Shown one piece after another: positions 25,159-34,509 of a stretch of 36,443 nt of DNA. Position 1 is the stretch's first letter. Each line of letters starts with the position of its first letter. Origin of the DNA: Candidatus Helarchaeota archaeon (GTDB lineage Archaea > Asgardarchaeota > Lokiarchaeia > Helarchaeales > HEL-GB-A); contig JABXJU010000013.1 of assembly GCA_013375405.1 (NCBI GenBank), forward strand, positions 1 to 36,443. The letters are read 5' to 3'. Under the pieces are notes generated by a model. It had not been told where the DNA came from and ran no database searches. It was given only the letters and a program-made list of their open reading frames with translations. Position numbers and translations under genes: made by a program.

Positions 25159-26790
25159 ATGGCACAATTAGGTGGAACTCCAATTCTTATATTAAGAGAA
25201 GGAGCAGAACGGTCAAGAGGACGAGATGCCCAATCATCGAATATTATGGCAGCCAAGGTAATTGCCGAATCAATTCGTAGCGCGCTCGGTCCAAAAGGAA
25301 TGGATAAAATGTTGGTCGATTCCTTCGGAGATGTAACAATCACGAATGATGGCGCAACAATCTTAAAAGAAATTGATGTACAGCATCCAGCAGCTAAAAT
25401 GTTGGTTGAGGTTGCTAAAACACAAGATGATGAGGTCGGAGATGGAACTACAACCTCTGTTATTCTCGCCGGTGAATTTTTGAAAAATGCCGAGGAATTG
25501 ATCAAAGAAAAAATTCATCCCACGGTGATCGTAGAAGGCTATATTAAAGCAACTGAAAAGGCACTAGAAATTCTCGATTCCATAGCGACTGATGTAGGCG
25601 TGGATAATAAAGAAATTCAAAAGAGTGCGGCTATTACTTCGATGTCAAGCAAAGTTGTGGGCGGATCAGCAGGTTATCTTGCTGATATAGCTGTAAAAGC
25701 AATTAATATGGTAAAAGAAAAGAAAGATGGTCAATGGGAAGCCGATCTAGACAACATAAGCATTCAGAAAAAGCAAGGTGAAAGCGTCGAAGACACAACT
25801 CTCATCACGGGATTGATAATTGACAAAGAGATGGTGCATAGCGGCATGCCCAAAACAATTAAAGATGCGAAAATTGCACTTTTAGAAACCCCCTTAGAAA
25901 TCGAAAAGACAGAATTTGATGCAAAAATTTCAATAACCCAAGTAGACCAGATGCAAGCGTTTCTTGCGCAAGAGGAAACGATGCTTCGGGATATGGTGAA
26001 AAAAATCCAAGATTCTGGGGCAAATATGGTCTTATGTCAAAAAGGTATAGATGATATGGTGCAACATTTTCTTGCAAAAGCCGGAATTTCAGCGATTAGA
26101 CGTATCAAAAAGTCGGATATGGAAAAATTATCCAAAGCAACTGGTGCAAAAATCATAACAAATATTAAAAAAATGACGGACAGTGATTTAGGGAATGCGG
26201 GCTTAGTCGAGGAACGACGAATAGGCAACGACAACATGGTCTATGTTGAAGAATGTTCTGATCCCAAGGCAATTAGCATTCTGATTCGCGGAGGCACGCA
26301 AATGATCGTGGATGAAGGAGATCGTGCGTTGCATGATGCTCTTTGTGTGGTTCGGAACCTCGTGAATGAACCAAAAGCCGTTATTGGTGGAGGTGCACCC
26401 GAAATAGAAGTCGCAAAGGGATTACGGTCGTATGCAGACTCTCTCTCTGGCAGAGAGCAACTGGCGGTGCAGGCATTTGCGAAGGCTATGGAAGTTATCC
26501 CAAGGACGCTAGCCGAAAATGCTGGGTTAGATCCGATAGATATTCTAGTTGACCTCCGCTCAAAACATGGGACTGGTCAAAAGAATGTCGGCGTAGATGT
26601 CTTAGGCGGAAAAGTTGGTAATCTAAAAGAGAAAGCAGTTTGGGAACCGGTAATGGTCAAAAAACAGGCAATTAAATCCGCATCTGAAGCCACACAGATG
26701 ATTCTCCGGATTGATGACGTAATCTCTACTTCAAAGGGTGGGGCTCCTGGCGGACCTCCAGGCATGCCTCCTGGCGGAGAAGAAGACTAA
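25159..26790 (+). CDS. thsB: Thermosome subunit, second paralogue
   Basis: The 543-residue group II chaperonin subunit is closely similar to the gene before it: [44 protein letters not shown] and [15 protein letters not shown]. Its tail differs, being short and proline-rich ([17 protein letters not shown]) and ending in acidic residues rather than GGM repeats. The two probably assemble into a mixed ring. AGGAGGT 8-9 nt upstream of ATG 25159 is a near-perfect Shine-Dalgarno. The pair looks like a tandem duplication within the lineage. T-rich sequence follows the stop. Confidence 0.95.
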   Translation: MAQLGGTPILILREGAERSRGRDAQSSNIMAAKVIAESIRSALGPKGMDKMLVDSFGDVTITNDGATILKEIDVQHPAAKMLVEVAKTQDDEVGDGTTTSVILAGEFLKNAEELIKEKIHPTVIVEGYIKATEKALEILDSIATDVGVDNKEIQKSAAITSMSSKVVGGSAGYLADIAVKAINMVKEKKDGQWEADLDNISIQKKQGESVEDTTLITGLIIDKEMVHSGMPKTIKDAKIALLETPLEIEKTEFDAKISITQVDQMQAFLAQEETMLRDMVKKIQDSGANMVLCQKGIDDMVQHFLAKAGISAIRRIKKSDMEKLSKATGAKIITNIKKMTDSDLGNAGLVEERRIGNDNMVYVEECSDPKAISILIRGGTQMIVDEGDRALHDALCVVRNLVNEPKAVIGGGAPEIEVAKGLRSYADSLSGREQLAVQAFAKAMEVIPRTLAENAGLDPIDILVDLRSKHGTGQKNVGVDVLGGKVGNLKEKAVWEPVMVKKQAIKSASEATQMILRIDDVISTSKGGAPGGPPGMPPGGEED

Positions 26791-26796
26791 CCCTCC

Positions 26797-26818
26797 TTCT
26801 TTTTTTCCATTTTTTTTT
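26797..26818 (+). terminator. T-rich terminator after the thermosome genes
   Basis: Two T-runs of seven and nine, broken only by CCA, follow the stop within 30 nt. They fit intrinsic archaeal termination and would separate the chaperonin transcript from grpE. Confidence 0.5.
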
Positions 26819-26876
26819 AATTGAAAGTGCTGTAAAAAAATTCTATAAGGATTAATTCAGGTGGAATGAACACCGA

Positions 26877-27581
26877 ATGAAGGAAGAGAAATCTCCCAAT
26901 GTAACCGAGAAGAATGAAATCAATACTAAATCTACCGAAGTTGAAGAGGTAGATGTAGGTTTTGATGATGATGAAGTTGAGTTAGTAGTATCTGATCTTG
27001 ACGACACTAGTGAAAATGAAGTTGAACGCTCCATTCCTGAAGAATGGAAAGGGAAATCCGAAAAGGAAATAGCCCTTCTCTTCGAAATTCAAGATCTTAA
27101 GAATAAATTAGAAACTTCTGAGAAGGAATGGTTTGAGAAGTATGCTCGCCTTCAAGCGGAGTTTGATAATTTCCGGAAAAGAAGTTTAAAAGAAAAGGAT
27201 GATTATATTAAATTTGCAAGTTCGCAATTAATTCTAAAATTACTCCCGATTTTAGATAGTGCGGAACTCATGTTAAAGAATCTCGAGCAGGAACTTGAAC
27301 CAAACGAGTTTAAAGGGATTCAAATGCTATTTCAAGAATTATTTGGGGTTCTCGAGAAGGAAGGATTAACCCCAATAAAAGCGAAAGGTGAAAAATTCGA
27401 CCCTTTCGTTCATGAAATACTTACAATAGAATACACGGACGAATATCCTGAAGAAACGATAATAGAAGTATTTCAAAGAGGGTATCGTTTTCAAGATCGG
27501 ATTCTTCGTCCTTCAAAAGTTAAAATTTCAAAAATTAAAAAAGAAGAAGAGAAAAAATTAGATTCTGAGAGAGAAGAATAG
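26877..27581 (+). CDS. grpE: GrpE nucleotide-exchange factor
   Basis: GrpE releases ADP from DnaK. The 234-residue protein has an acidic, disordered N-terminus (about 1-60), a long coiled coil (about 65-125: EIQDLKNKLE, YARLQAEFDNFRKR), then the four-helix and beta-wing region. The family signature is FDPFVHEIL followed by IIEVFQRGYRFQDRILRPSKVKIS. The C-terminus has an extra Lys/Glu tail. AGGTGG 12 nt before ATG 26877 is a slightly distant Shine-Dalgarno. It lies upstream of dnaK and dnaJ in the classical order. Confidence 0.92.
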   Translation: MKEEKSPNVTEKNEINTKSTEVEEVDVGFDDDEVELVVSDLDDTSENEVERSIPEEWKGKSEKEIALLFEIQDLKNKLETSEKEWFEKYARLQAEFDNFRKRSLKEKDDYIKFASSQLILKLLPILDSAELMLKNLEQELEPNEFKGIQMLFQELFGVLEKEGLTPIKAKGEKFDPFVHEILTIEYTDEYPEETIIEVFQRGYRFQDRILRPSKVKISKIKKEEEKKLDSEREE

Positions 27582-27659
27582 AAAAAAAAAAAATGATGAT
27601 CAATAGAAAAGAATAAACAAGTTTAGATAAGATAAGAAAATAAGAGAGGTTTTATTGCA

Positions 27660-29567
27660 ATGGCGAAAATTATAGGAATTGATTTAGGGACGAGCAATTC
27701 TGCTGCGGCAGTATTAATAGGTGGAAAACCCACATTAATTCCGAGTGCTGAAGGTGTGACCATTGCTGGGGGAAAGGCTTTCCCATCAGTTGTTGCCTTT
27801 ACTAAAGATGGTCAACGCTTAATTGGAGAACCAGCTCGGCGTCAGGCGGTTACAAACCCCGAAAGGACAATAACTGCCATAAAACGTAAGATGGGTACGG
27901 ACCATAGAGTTAAGATTGATGACAAGGAATTTTCTCCCCCAGACATTTCCGCTATGATCTTACGGAAAATCCGGGAAGATGCTGAAGCTTTCTTAGGTGA
28001 ACCAGTTAAACAGGCAGTAATAACGGTTCCAGCTTATTTTAATGATCGTCAACGACAGGCAACGAAAGATGCAGGGAAAATTGCCGGTTTTGACGTAAAG
28101 CGAATCATTAATGAACCAACTGCGGCATCTTTAGCCTATGGCCTTGAAAAGCAAACCAAAGAGCTAAAAATCGTAGTGCTGGATCTTGGTGGTGGCACCT
28201 TTGACGTTACTATGATGGAAATGGGTGAAGGGGTCTTTGAAGTTATATCCACTAGCGGTGACACCCAATTAGGTGGTACCGACATGGATCGTCTTATTGT
28301 GGATTACTTAGTGGCCGAATTTAATAGAGCGAATGGGATGGATATAAGAGGCGACAAAATGGCAACGGTCCGCTTAAATGAAGCCGCAGAAAAGGCAAAA
28401 ATCGAACTTTCAACTACAGTATCATCCGATATCAATTTACCATATTTAACGGCGGATTCAACAGGGCCAAAACACATGAATATCACATTAACTCGTGCTA
28501 AACTTGAGGAATTAGTAGAACCCGTTCTTGACCGGTTAGATGGTCCAATTCAGCGAGCATTGAAGGATTCTAAGTGGTCTCCAGGCGATATCCATAAAAT
28601 TATTCTCGTTGGTGGGCCAACTAGAATGCCTTGTGTCCTTGCGAGGTTTAATAAAAATTTTGGGAAGGAAGCGGAACGTGGTATCGATCCAATGGAATGT
28701 GTAGCAATTGGAGCCTCCATTCAAGGTGGGGTTCTCGCTGGGGACGTAGAAGATATCGTTTTACTAGATGTAACCCCTCTCTCTCTTGGAGTGGAAACAT
28801 TAGGCAATGTATTTACCAGGCTAATAGATCGAAATACTACTATTCCCACGAGGAAGAGTGAAACCTTTTCTACTGCTGCTGATAATCAACCTGCGGTTGA
28901 AATTCATGTACTTCAAGGAGAACGTCCGAGGGCGAGCGATAATATTACTTTAGGAAAGTTTCATTTGGTAGGTATTCCTCCAGCGCCACGTGGTGTTCCA
29001 AAAATTGAAGTAACATTTGATATCGATTCAAATGGGATTGTAAACGTCTCCGCAAAGGATTTAGGCACTGGTCGGGAACAAAAAATCACAATTACTGGTG
29101 GTTCTGCATTACCCAAGGATGAAATTGACAAAAAAATCAAAGATGCAGAGAAATATGCAGAAGAAGATAAAAAATTCAAGGATAAAGTCGAATTAAGGAA
29201 TCAAGCCGATTCTCTCATCTACAATACAGAGAAATTACTAAAGGAGCAGGGTGATAAGGTCGATGCTCCTCTTAAAGAGAATGTGCAAAATGAAATTGAG
29301 AAACTTAAGAAGGCTTTAGAATCAGATGATTTAACACAAATAAAACAGGGTGTTGAGAGTCTTACACAAGCGATGCATAAGGTAGCAGAAAAAATTTACC
29401 AACAACCAGGAGCTGGCCCCTTCCCAGGTGCGACTCCTTATCCTGGTGGTGTTCCACCTGGCGGTCCTAGCCCACAGGCTCCTCCGGGTCAAGAGGCACC
29501 TGCAGAGGATGATATTGTAGATGCCGATTATGAAATTATTGACGAAGATGAAGAAGAGAATAAATAA
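27660..29567 (+). CDS. dnaK: Hsp70 chaperone DnaK
   Basis: The 635-residue Hsp70 is full length. Its ATPase domain has [34 protein letters not shown] and [11 protein letters not shown]. The linker DVTPLSLG leads into the substrate-binding domain ([28 protein letters not shown]). The helical lid follows, and the Pro/Gly-rich tail ends [15 protein letters not shown], much like the acidic end of bacterial DnaK. Archaeal DnaK is generally taken to have come from bacteria. GAGAGGT lies 9 nt before ATG 27660. It works with GrpE upstream and DnaJ downstream. Confidence 0.96.
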   Translation: MAKIIGIDLGTSNSAAAVLIGGKPTLIPSAEGVTIAGGKAFPSVVAFTKDGQRLIGEPARRQAVTNPERTITAIKRKMGTDHRVKIDDKEFSPPDISAMILRKIREDAEAFLGEPVKQAVITVPAYFNDRQRQATKDAGKIAGFDVKRIINEPTAASLAYGLEKQTKELKIVVLDLGGGTFDVTMMEMGEGVFEVISTSGDTQLGGTDMDRLIVDYLVAEFNRANGMDIRGDKMATVRLNEAAEKAKIELSTTVSSDINLPYLTADSTGPKHMNITLTRAKLEELVEPVLDRLDGPIQRALKDSKWSPGDIHKIILVGGPTRMPCVLARFNKNFGKEAERGIDPMECVAIGASIQGGVLAGDVEDIVLLDVTPLSLGVETLGNVFTRLIDRNTTIPTRKSETFSTAADNQPAVEIHVLQGERPRASDNITLGKFHLVGIPPAPRGVPKIEVTFDIDSNGIVNVSAKDLGTGREQKITITGGSALPKDEIDKKIKDAEKYAEEDKKFKDKVELRNQADSLIYNTEKLLKEQGDKVDAPLKENVQNEIEKLKKALESDDLTQIKQGVESLTQAMHKVAEKIYQQPGAGPFPGATPYPGGVPPGGPSPQAPPGQEAPAEDDIVDADYEIIDEDEEENK

Positions 29568-29613
29568 ATTCCCCTAATCCCTTTTTTCTCTTTTCTATAT
29601 GTGGTATTAATCA

Positions 29614-30720
29614 ATGTCTGGAAAAAAACGTGACCCTTATGAAACATTGGGCGTGTCACGCAACGCATCTAAGGATGAGATTAAAAGGGCATTTCGTAAA
29701 AAGGCGATACAATATCACCCAGATAAGAATCCCGATAAACGAGAATGGGCAGAGGAAAAATTTAAAGAACTAGCAGAAGCCTATGAAGTGTTAAACGACG
29801 AACGAAAACGACAAATGTATGATCAATTTGGGTGGGATGGGGTACAGAGGTCAGGCTTTTCTGGATTCGGCAATATTAATTTTGAAGACCTTTTCAGTAG
29901 CTTTGGAGATTTATTTGGATTCGGAGGCGGTATAGGCGATATCTTTGGTGATCTTTTTGGAGTTGGCAGACGTCGAGGACGACCCAGACAAAGACGGGGC
30001 AAAGATATTCGTTTTGATGTCGAAATAATCTTAGAAGAAGCCTTTAAAGGTAAAAAAGCTGAAATTAAAGTCCCGAAACACGTACAATGTAAAACCTGTG
30101 GTGGATCTGGCGCGGAATCACCATCAGATATTAATACCTGTCCTGCTTGTGGTGGATCAGGCCAACGTCAACAAGTTCGGGCCACTCCTTTTGGGCAAAT
30201 GATCAATGTTACCTCTTGCAATAAATGCCACGGAATAGGGAAAGTAATTACGAGGAAATGCAAAGAATGTAGAGGCACTGGACGGCTTAAAAAAACTAGA
30301 AAAATATCAATTGATGTTCCCGCTGGAGTAGAAACCGGTAATAGACTCCGTATTCAAGGTGAAGGTGAGGCGGGGCCTCAAGGTGCGCCACCCGGCGATT
30401 TATATGTCGTGATTCATGTGAAACCTCATCCTGTCTTTGAACGACACGATTATCATTTAGTCTGTGAAAAAACTATAACCTTCAGTCAAGCGGTGCTCGG
30501 TGATAAAATCGAAATTGAGACCCTAGATGGAACAACAAAATTAACCATACCATCTGGAACGAAGAGTGGTACTATTTTTCGGTTGCGAGGAAAGGGAATG
30601 CCGCAAGTTCGTAGCTATGGACGTGGCGATTTATTGTGCAAAGTCGATATTAAGATTCCTAAAAAATTATCAAGGGAGCAAAAAGAAGCAATAGACAGAT
30701 TAAAAGAAATAGGGCTGTAA
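29614..30720 (+). CDS. dnaJ: Hsp40 co-chaperone DnaJ
   Basis: The 368-residue type I DnaJ has a J domain (about 6-72) with HPD at 35-37 and a Gly/Phe-rich linker (about 80-117). Its four zinc motifs are CKTCGGSG (159), CPACGGSG (176), CNKCHGIG (202) and CKECRGTG (216). The two substrate-binding beta domains and the C-terminal dimer segment follow. All functional residues are present, so it should stimulate the DnaK ATPase and deliver clients. A T-rich stretch (about 29582-29596) just before the gene may weaken read-through from dnaK. Its stop is 4 nt before the next gene. Confidence 0.95.
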   Translation: MSGKKRDPYETLGVSRNASKDEIKRAFRKKAIQYHPDKNPDKREWAEEKFKELAEAYEVLNDERKRQMYDQFGWDGVQRSGFSGFGNINFEDLFSSFGDLFGFGGGIGDIFGDLFGVGRRRGRPRQRRGKDIRFDVEIILEEAFKGKKAEIKVPKHVQCKTCGGSGAESPSDINTCPACGGSGQRQQVRATPFGQMINVTSCNKCHGIGKVITRKCKECRGTGRLKKTRKISIDVPAGVETGNRLRIQGEGEAGPQGAPPGDLYVVIHVKPHPVFERHDYHLVCEKTITFSQAVLGDKIEIETLDGTTKLTIPSGTKSGTIFRLRGKGMPQVRSYGRGDLLCKVDIKIPKKLSREQKEAIDRLKEIGL

Positions 30721-30724
30721 GAAA

Positions 30725-31705
30725 TTGAGTCAAACACCATTAGTCACCGATATTTTAAATTCACTACAAATCGAAGGTTACTCGGTTTTACCCATGGGTT
30801 TATACGATCCAAAATACTGGATCAAGAGTTGTTTTGATATTGCCGCACGGAAAGAATTTCTATTAATGATAAAAATCTTTTTGAATATTGATAAAATTCC
30901 TTCGGATCTTATTGAAGATCTAAAACTAATCTCCTATTTTTTCAATGGGACTCCACTTATCATTGGAAATGAAACGCGAAAGGTCGTACTTCGTGATGAG
31001 GTAGTATATGAACGGAGAGGAATACCCGCGGTGAATCTGTATACTTTCAAACATTTAATTAAAGATGATAAAATCTATGTTATTAGTCGGAAGGGTGGAT
31101 TTTATGTCAAAGTAGATAGCGAAAAAATTCACCGGCTACGACTAGAACAGGAGTTGTCATTACAAGATATTGCATCTAAAATAGGAGTTTCTCGGAAAGC
31201 AGCATATTTATTTGAACGTATGAATCAGATTAAAGAGAAAAATGCGGGTAAATTAGAAGAAGTTTTCGATGAATCAGTTAAATTTCCAATTGATATTTTC
31301 AATTGGGCGATTGAAAAGGAAGAGTTTCATCCATCCATGGAAGAAACGGATTTTCAAGCAGAAATTAAAGAACTTTTTGAAGAGCTTGGATATGACATTT
31401 ATTGGGCGAAAAAAGCACCTTTTGACGGAATCACCTCTGAAATTGAGGAAAGTAAATCAAGACCAGAAGAAAAATGCCTTATAACGGATTTAAGCTTATC
31501 ACGCAAAAGGAGAATTTATAATCGATTACAGATGATTAGCGAAATATCTAAATTTGCTCGTAAACTCTCTATGTTTATTATCGAAGATGAGAAATTGCCT
31601 AGAATTGACAATGTTTTAATTCTACAAAAGGCAATCTTAGAAAAAATGAACGATATTAAAGAACTATATGAAGTCTTAAAAAAAGTAAAACGAACTTTCT
31701 ATTAA
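30725..31705 (+). CDS. COG1395-type archaeal HTH transcriptional regulator
   Basis: The 326-residue protein matches the archaeal COG1395 predicted regulators. An N-terminal domain (about 1-115) resembles a degraded nuclease-like fold. YVISRKGGFYVKVDSEKIHRLR leads into a Cro/CI-type HTH (about 135-165: EQELSLQDIASKIGVSRKAAYLFER), and a helical C-terminal domain follows. The start is TTG 30725, 4 nt after the dnaJ stop, so it is translationally linked to the chaperone genes and could report on or control them. Its true targets are not known. It is convergent with rnhB, with 4 nt between stops. Confidence 0.82.
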   Translation: MSQTPLVTDILNSLQIEGYSVLPMGLYDPKYWIKSCFDIAARKEFLLMIKIFLNIDKIPSDLIEDLKLISYFFNGTPLIIGNETRKVVLRDEVVYERRGIPAVNLYTFKHLIKDDKIYVISRKGGFYVKVDSEKIHRLRLEQELSLQDIASKIGVSRKAAYLFERMNQIKEKNAGKLEEVFDESVKFPIDIFNWAIEKEEFHPSMEETDFQAEIKELFEELGYDIYWAKKAPFDGITSEIEESKSRPEEKCLITDLSLSRKRRIYNRLQMISEISKFARKLSMFIIEDEKLPRIDNVLILQKAILEKMNDIKELYEVLKKVKRTFY

Positions 31706-31709
31706 TCCT

Positions 31710-32387
31710 TTAAAAGTCATCCAATTTTGTCTGATTGATTTCATTTAATATATTTTTTGCAGTTATCCATGATTTTCGGACAAAATCAGGGAATGTTTTA
31801 TGTTCTTTCACCCATTCCTTTAAAAAGGCTATAGTGCGTTTATCACTTGTATAGCCACTTCCGAAATCAATTCGATGCGTCTCTTGGAGCTTCTCGATTT
31901 CTCGATCTCGTATAACCTTTGCAATAATCGATGCTGCACTAACGATCGGATAATTTTGGTCTGCTTTGTGTTCCACGATAAGACAGGAGAAATCTATATT
32001 GAGCCTTTTTTTTAAATAAGATTCGAAGGAACTGGTGTTAGTACTTGGGCAATCGATATAGAGTTCATCAATTTTCATATCTTTTGTAACCATTTTAACT
32101 AATTCTACAGCTTTATCGGCTTCTAACCAATTCAAATTACTATTTCCTGAATTTAAACTCGCATCAATTTCTTTAGGCATGATAATTTTATATTTATATA
32201 CAGGTAATGTTTCTTTTAACTGCTTGAACAGAGATTCACGCCGTTTTGGTGAAAGCTGTTTGCTATCCTTTACTCCCAATTCTCTCAAAGTTTGTTCCTG
32301 GTTTGATTCAATCACAGCAATAGCCATGACCATTGGTCCAATGACTGGCCCTCTACCCGCCTCCTCAATCCCTGCAAGCCTGGGCAT
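31710..32387 (-). CDS. rnhB: Ribonuclease HII
   Basis: RNase HII cuts RNA-DNA hybrids and single ribonucleotides in DNA. The 225-residue protein has GIEEAGRGPVIGPM at 6-19, YIDCPSTN with Asp112, and HKADQNYPIVSAASIIAKVIRD with Asp143. The first catalytic residue, normally Asp (GIDEAGRG), is Glu8, a conservative but unusual change; Glu9, Asp112 and Asp143 are as expected. The C-terminus QTKLDDF fits a PCNA-binding PIP box shortened by one aromatic residue. GGTGA lies 5-6 nt upstream of the ATG. It is third in an operon after nop5 and fibrillarin. Confidence 0.92.
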   Translation of the reverse strand: MPRLAGIEEAGRGPVIGPMVMAIAVIESNQEQTLRELGVKDSKQLSPKRRESLFKQLKETLPVYKYKIIMPKEIDASLNSGNSNLNWLEADKAVELVKMVTKDMKIDELYIDCPSTNTSSFESYLKKRLNIDFSCLIVEHKADQNYPIVSAASIIAKVIRDREIEKLQETHRIDFGSGYTSDKRTIAFLKEWVKEHKTFPDFVRKSWITAKNILNEINQTKLDDF

Positions 32388-32408
32388 TATTTCACCATTT
32401 TGATTAGT

Positions 32409-33104
32409 TTATTTCTGCCATTGAGCAACAATCAACGCATGATCTTCCGAATACGGACTGAGATGTGCAACTTCAACTACAGTAAAGGTGGCATTTTTGA
32501 GAATTTTAATTTGTTCCTTATAAATTCGTTCGGGATCCTTCGTTACATCGACGCTTCGGCTTTTCACAAAAAGTAATATCCACCCTTGAGATTTCAAGAA
32601 GGTTTCAGCATTTTTAATGATTATTTGGGCCTGTTCCGGTTGTGCCACATCCGAATATACAACATCTACTTGTTCAGGAATAAGCATACGATATTGTTCG
32701 GGATATCGCACATCTCCAAGAATAGGAATTAAATTGTCTCGAACTTCACAAATTTGGACTAGTTCTCTGATAACTCGGGAAGAGAATTCGACACAATAAA
32801 TCTTCCCTTGGTTTCGTAAAACATCTGAAAGGTGACTGCAAGTTGTCCCAGACGCGGCTCCTAAATATAGTATATGTGAATTTGGAGTAATAGGAATGGT
32901 TTTTAATTTCTTTATTAATGCTGCCACTATCTTACTTCGGTACGGAGTCCAGACTCTATATTCTTGACCACCTATCTCGAGCAATTTTTCATCATAAGCC
33001 TTATGCCCTGGTGTATAATTTAAGGTTAGAAGTATTTCAGATTCATTCTCTTTTTGATACCAGAAGGTATTAGCCAGATTTTCATGCGCCCTGAGTTTTA
33101 ACAT
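32409..33104 (-). CDS. flpA: Fibrillarin-like rRNA/tRNA 2'-O-methyltransferase
   Basis: Fibrillarin is the SAM-dependent methyltransferase of C/D box RNPs, which methylate rRNA and tRNA at guide-chosen riboses. The 231-residue protein has RVWTPYRSKIVAAL (50-63, family WxPxRSK), ILYLGAASGTTCSHLSD (SAM motif I, about 78-94), YCVEFSSRVIREL, VDVVYSDVAQPEQAQI with the catalytic Asp, and ILLFVKSRSVDVT with the catalytic Lys. AAAGGATT lies 6-7 nt before ATG 33104. It is directly downstream of Nop5, its obligate partner, in the usual archaeal order. Confidence 0.95.
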   Translation of the reverse strand: MLKLRAHENLANTFWYQKENESEILLTLNYTPGHKAYDEKLLEIGGQEYRVWTPYRSKIVAALIKKLKTIPITPNSHILYLGAASGTTCSHLSDVLRNQGKIYCVEFSSRVIRELVQICEVRDNLIPILGDVRYPEQYRMLIPEQVDVVYSDVAQPEQAQIIIKNAETFLKSQGWILLFVKSRSVDVTKDPERIYKEQIKILKNATFTVVEVAHLSPYSEDHALIVAQWQK

Positions 33105-33127
33105 TTTTTTAGAATCCTTTAAATTAA

Positions 33128-34381
33128 TTATTGATTTGATTTCGCTTTGTATTTTTTCTTTTTCTTCCTATATTTTCCCTTCCTTCTCTGAAATGCTTTC
33201 TTTTTAGCTTTCTTTTCCCCTTTTTCTTTCTTAGGTGGGCTTGGATATTTTCTCTTGACATCACCAATGCGCCGGTTCAAGTCCGCAATAATATTGTCTC
33301 CAACGTATTCTCCTGAAAAATAATCGACTCGAACTGCTATCGCCAATTTCCCAGCCAATATACGCGCAATTTTTCCTTTAAGCCAATATGGCGCTCCATG
33401 AATATCCTCCCACTGAAATATAATCCCATGTTTCGGAGGTTTCGCCCCTGTTCGGAGTGCTCTAAAAAGTGCCTTTTCTGCCCCTAGAACTTGAATCGTA
33501 GAAGCGGGGATCATCGCTAAGCGTTTCAAACTACCACCTAAACTAATCAAACGTGCCCCTAGTAGGGCCCCCACCAATGCGCGAAGATTCGGAGCAACTA
33601 TCTGCATCGCTTCATCAATATAAGTTGCGAGTATATCTCGAATTCCATATAACTGTTCGGTGATTAAAGCAAATTGTTGAAGTGGCTTTAATTCAAACTT
33701 TGTTATAGACGCACCCATGGAACCCTTTGCAAGGGCCTTTATCTTTTCTAACTTTTCTGCAGGAAAGCCAACCGTGTTCTCAAAGACTTCGGTAAGTATT
33801 TGAGCACGCGTCCCGACTTTTCCAACAATTTTAATGAAAGATGTATGACTAGGAAGCTTCTTATCCAGCTCTGGGAAATGCAACCCATACCATTCTCGAA
33901 TCCGACTGGCAAAAACATTTAGTGCCTTATCACAATCATCCACGGCTTCAATCGCCTGAGCTATGAACCGATCTTTTTCTTCGGAGATTTCTTTAATTTT
34001 CTGCCGGGTGATAAGGATATTGACACGCTGGATATATTCTAAAACTTCCTCCTTGGATTTCCAAATATTAAATCCTTGGATGAATGAGAGGAGGCTTGAT
34101 CGTAAGACTCTCCCGGCATCAGAGGGAAATTCTACAATAGTTGGTCTGTCTTTTAAATTTCTCGCTAACTTTGCATCTTCTAGGATTATTTCATCATAAT
34201 TTTTTTGGATTAAATCCTTAATCACTTCTTCCATTTCAGGGATTATTTTCCCATTTTGTAAATCCACGAGCTTGTCCGCTGTTGCAGAGGTATCTTTCCC
34301 GAAAATTTTTTTGGCTATAATTTTATTCTCCTGATCTAATCCAAAAATTCCAAATGGCGTGTCAATAATATATACTCGAAT
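33128..34381 (-). CDS. nop5: C/D box RNP core protein Nop5 (Nop56/58), ATT start
   Basis: Nop5 bridges fibrillarin and L7Ae on C/D guide RNA. The 417-residue protein has an N-terminal fibrillarin-binding domain, a coiled coil (about 140-220) and the NOP domain, which contains IVAPNLRALVGALLGARLIS and LGAEKALFRALRTG followed by KPPKHGIIFQ. A Lys-rich tail follows. The first standard start in frame is GTG 34267, but the frame upstream encodes VYIIDTPFGIFGLDQENK, the conserved family N-terminus. It is open only to ATT 34379-34381, because TAG comes directly before. AGGTGAT lies 4 nt upstream of that ATT, so AUU initiation is likely. Alternatively, GTG 34267 gives 379 residues lacking the conserved strand. 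Confidence 0.9.
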   Translation of the reverse strand: MRVYIIDTPFGIFGLDQENKIIAKKIFGKDTSATADKLVDLQNGKIIPEMEEVIKDLIQKNYDEIILEDAKLARNLKDRPTIVEFPSDAGRVLRSSLLSFIQGFNIWKSKEEVLEYIQRVNILITRQKIKEISEEKDRFIAQAIEAVDDCDKALNVFASRIREWYGLHFPELDKKLPSHTSFIKIVGKVGTRAQILTEVFENTVGFPAEKLEKIKALAKGSMGASITKFELKPLQQFALITEQLYGIRDILATYIDEAMQIVAPNLRALVGALLGARLISLGGSLKRLAMIPASTIQVLGAEKALFRALRTGAKPPKHGIIFQWEDIHGAPYWLKGKIARILAGKLAIAVRVDYFSGEYVGDNIIADLNRRIGDVKRKYPSPPKKEKGEKKAKKKAFQRRKGKYRKKKKKYKAKSNQ

Positions 34382-34437
34382 CTATATCACCTAAACTACA
34401 GAAACCATTAGAATAATTTTCCATTAAAAGCCTTTTA

Positions 34438-34476
34438 AATAGATTTATGTGATATTGCTTTAATAGATTTATGTGA
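34438..34476 (+). promoter_or_regulatory. Paired 15-bp direct repeats in the pyrD promoter
   Basis: AATAGATTTATGTGA occurs at 34438-34452 and 34462-34476, 24 bp apart. A TATA-like TTTTAAATA (34433-34441) overlaps the first copy and initiation would fall near the second. The region also lies upstream of the divergent nop5 operon. A regulator binding on one helix face every 24 bp is plausible. Confidence 0.5.
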
Positions 34477-34509
34477 AATGGCACAATCTATTTTATGGAG
34501 GAAATGGTG

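Noticed and set aside
24433..26237. Long minus-strand frames opposite the thermosome genes
   Set aside because: They mirror the codon pattern of the chaperonin coding strand and have low-complexity translations; shadows.
26866..26880. Four-codon mini-frame (ATG 26866) whose stop overlaps the grpE start
   Set aside because: The Shine-Dalgarno AGGTGG is only one base from that ATG, too close to use, and is better read as serving ATG 26877.
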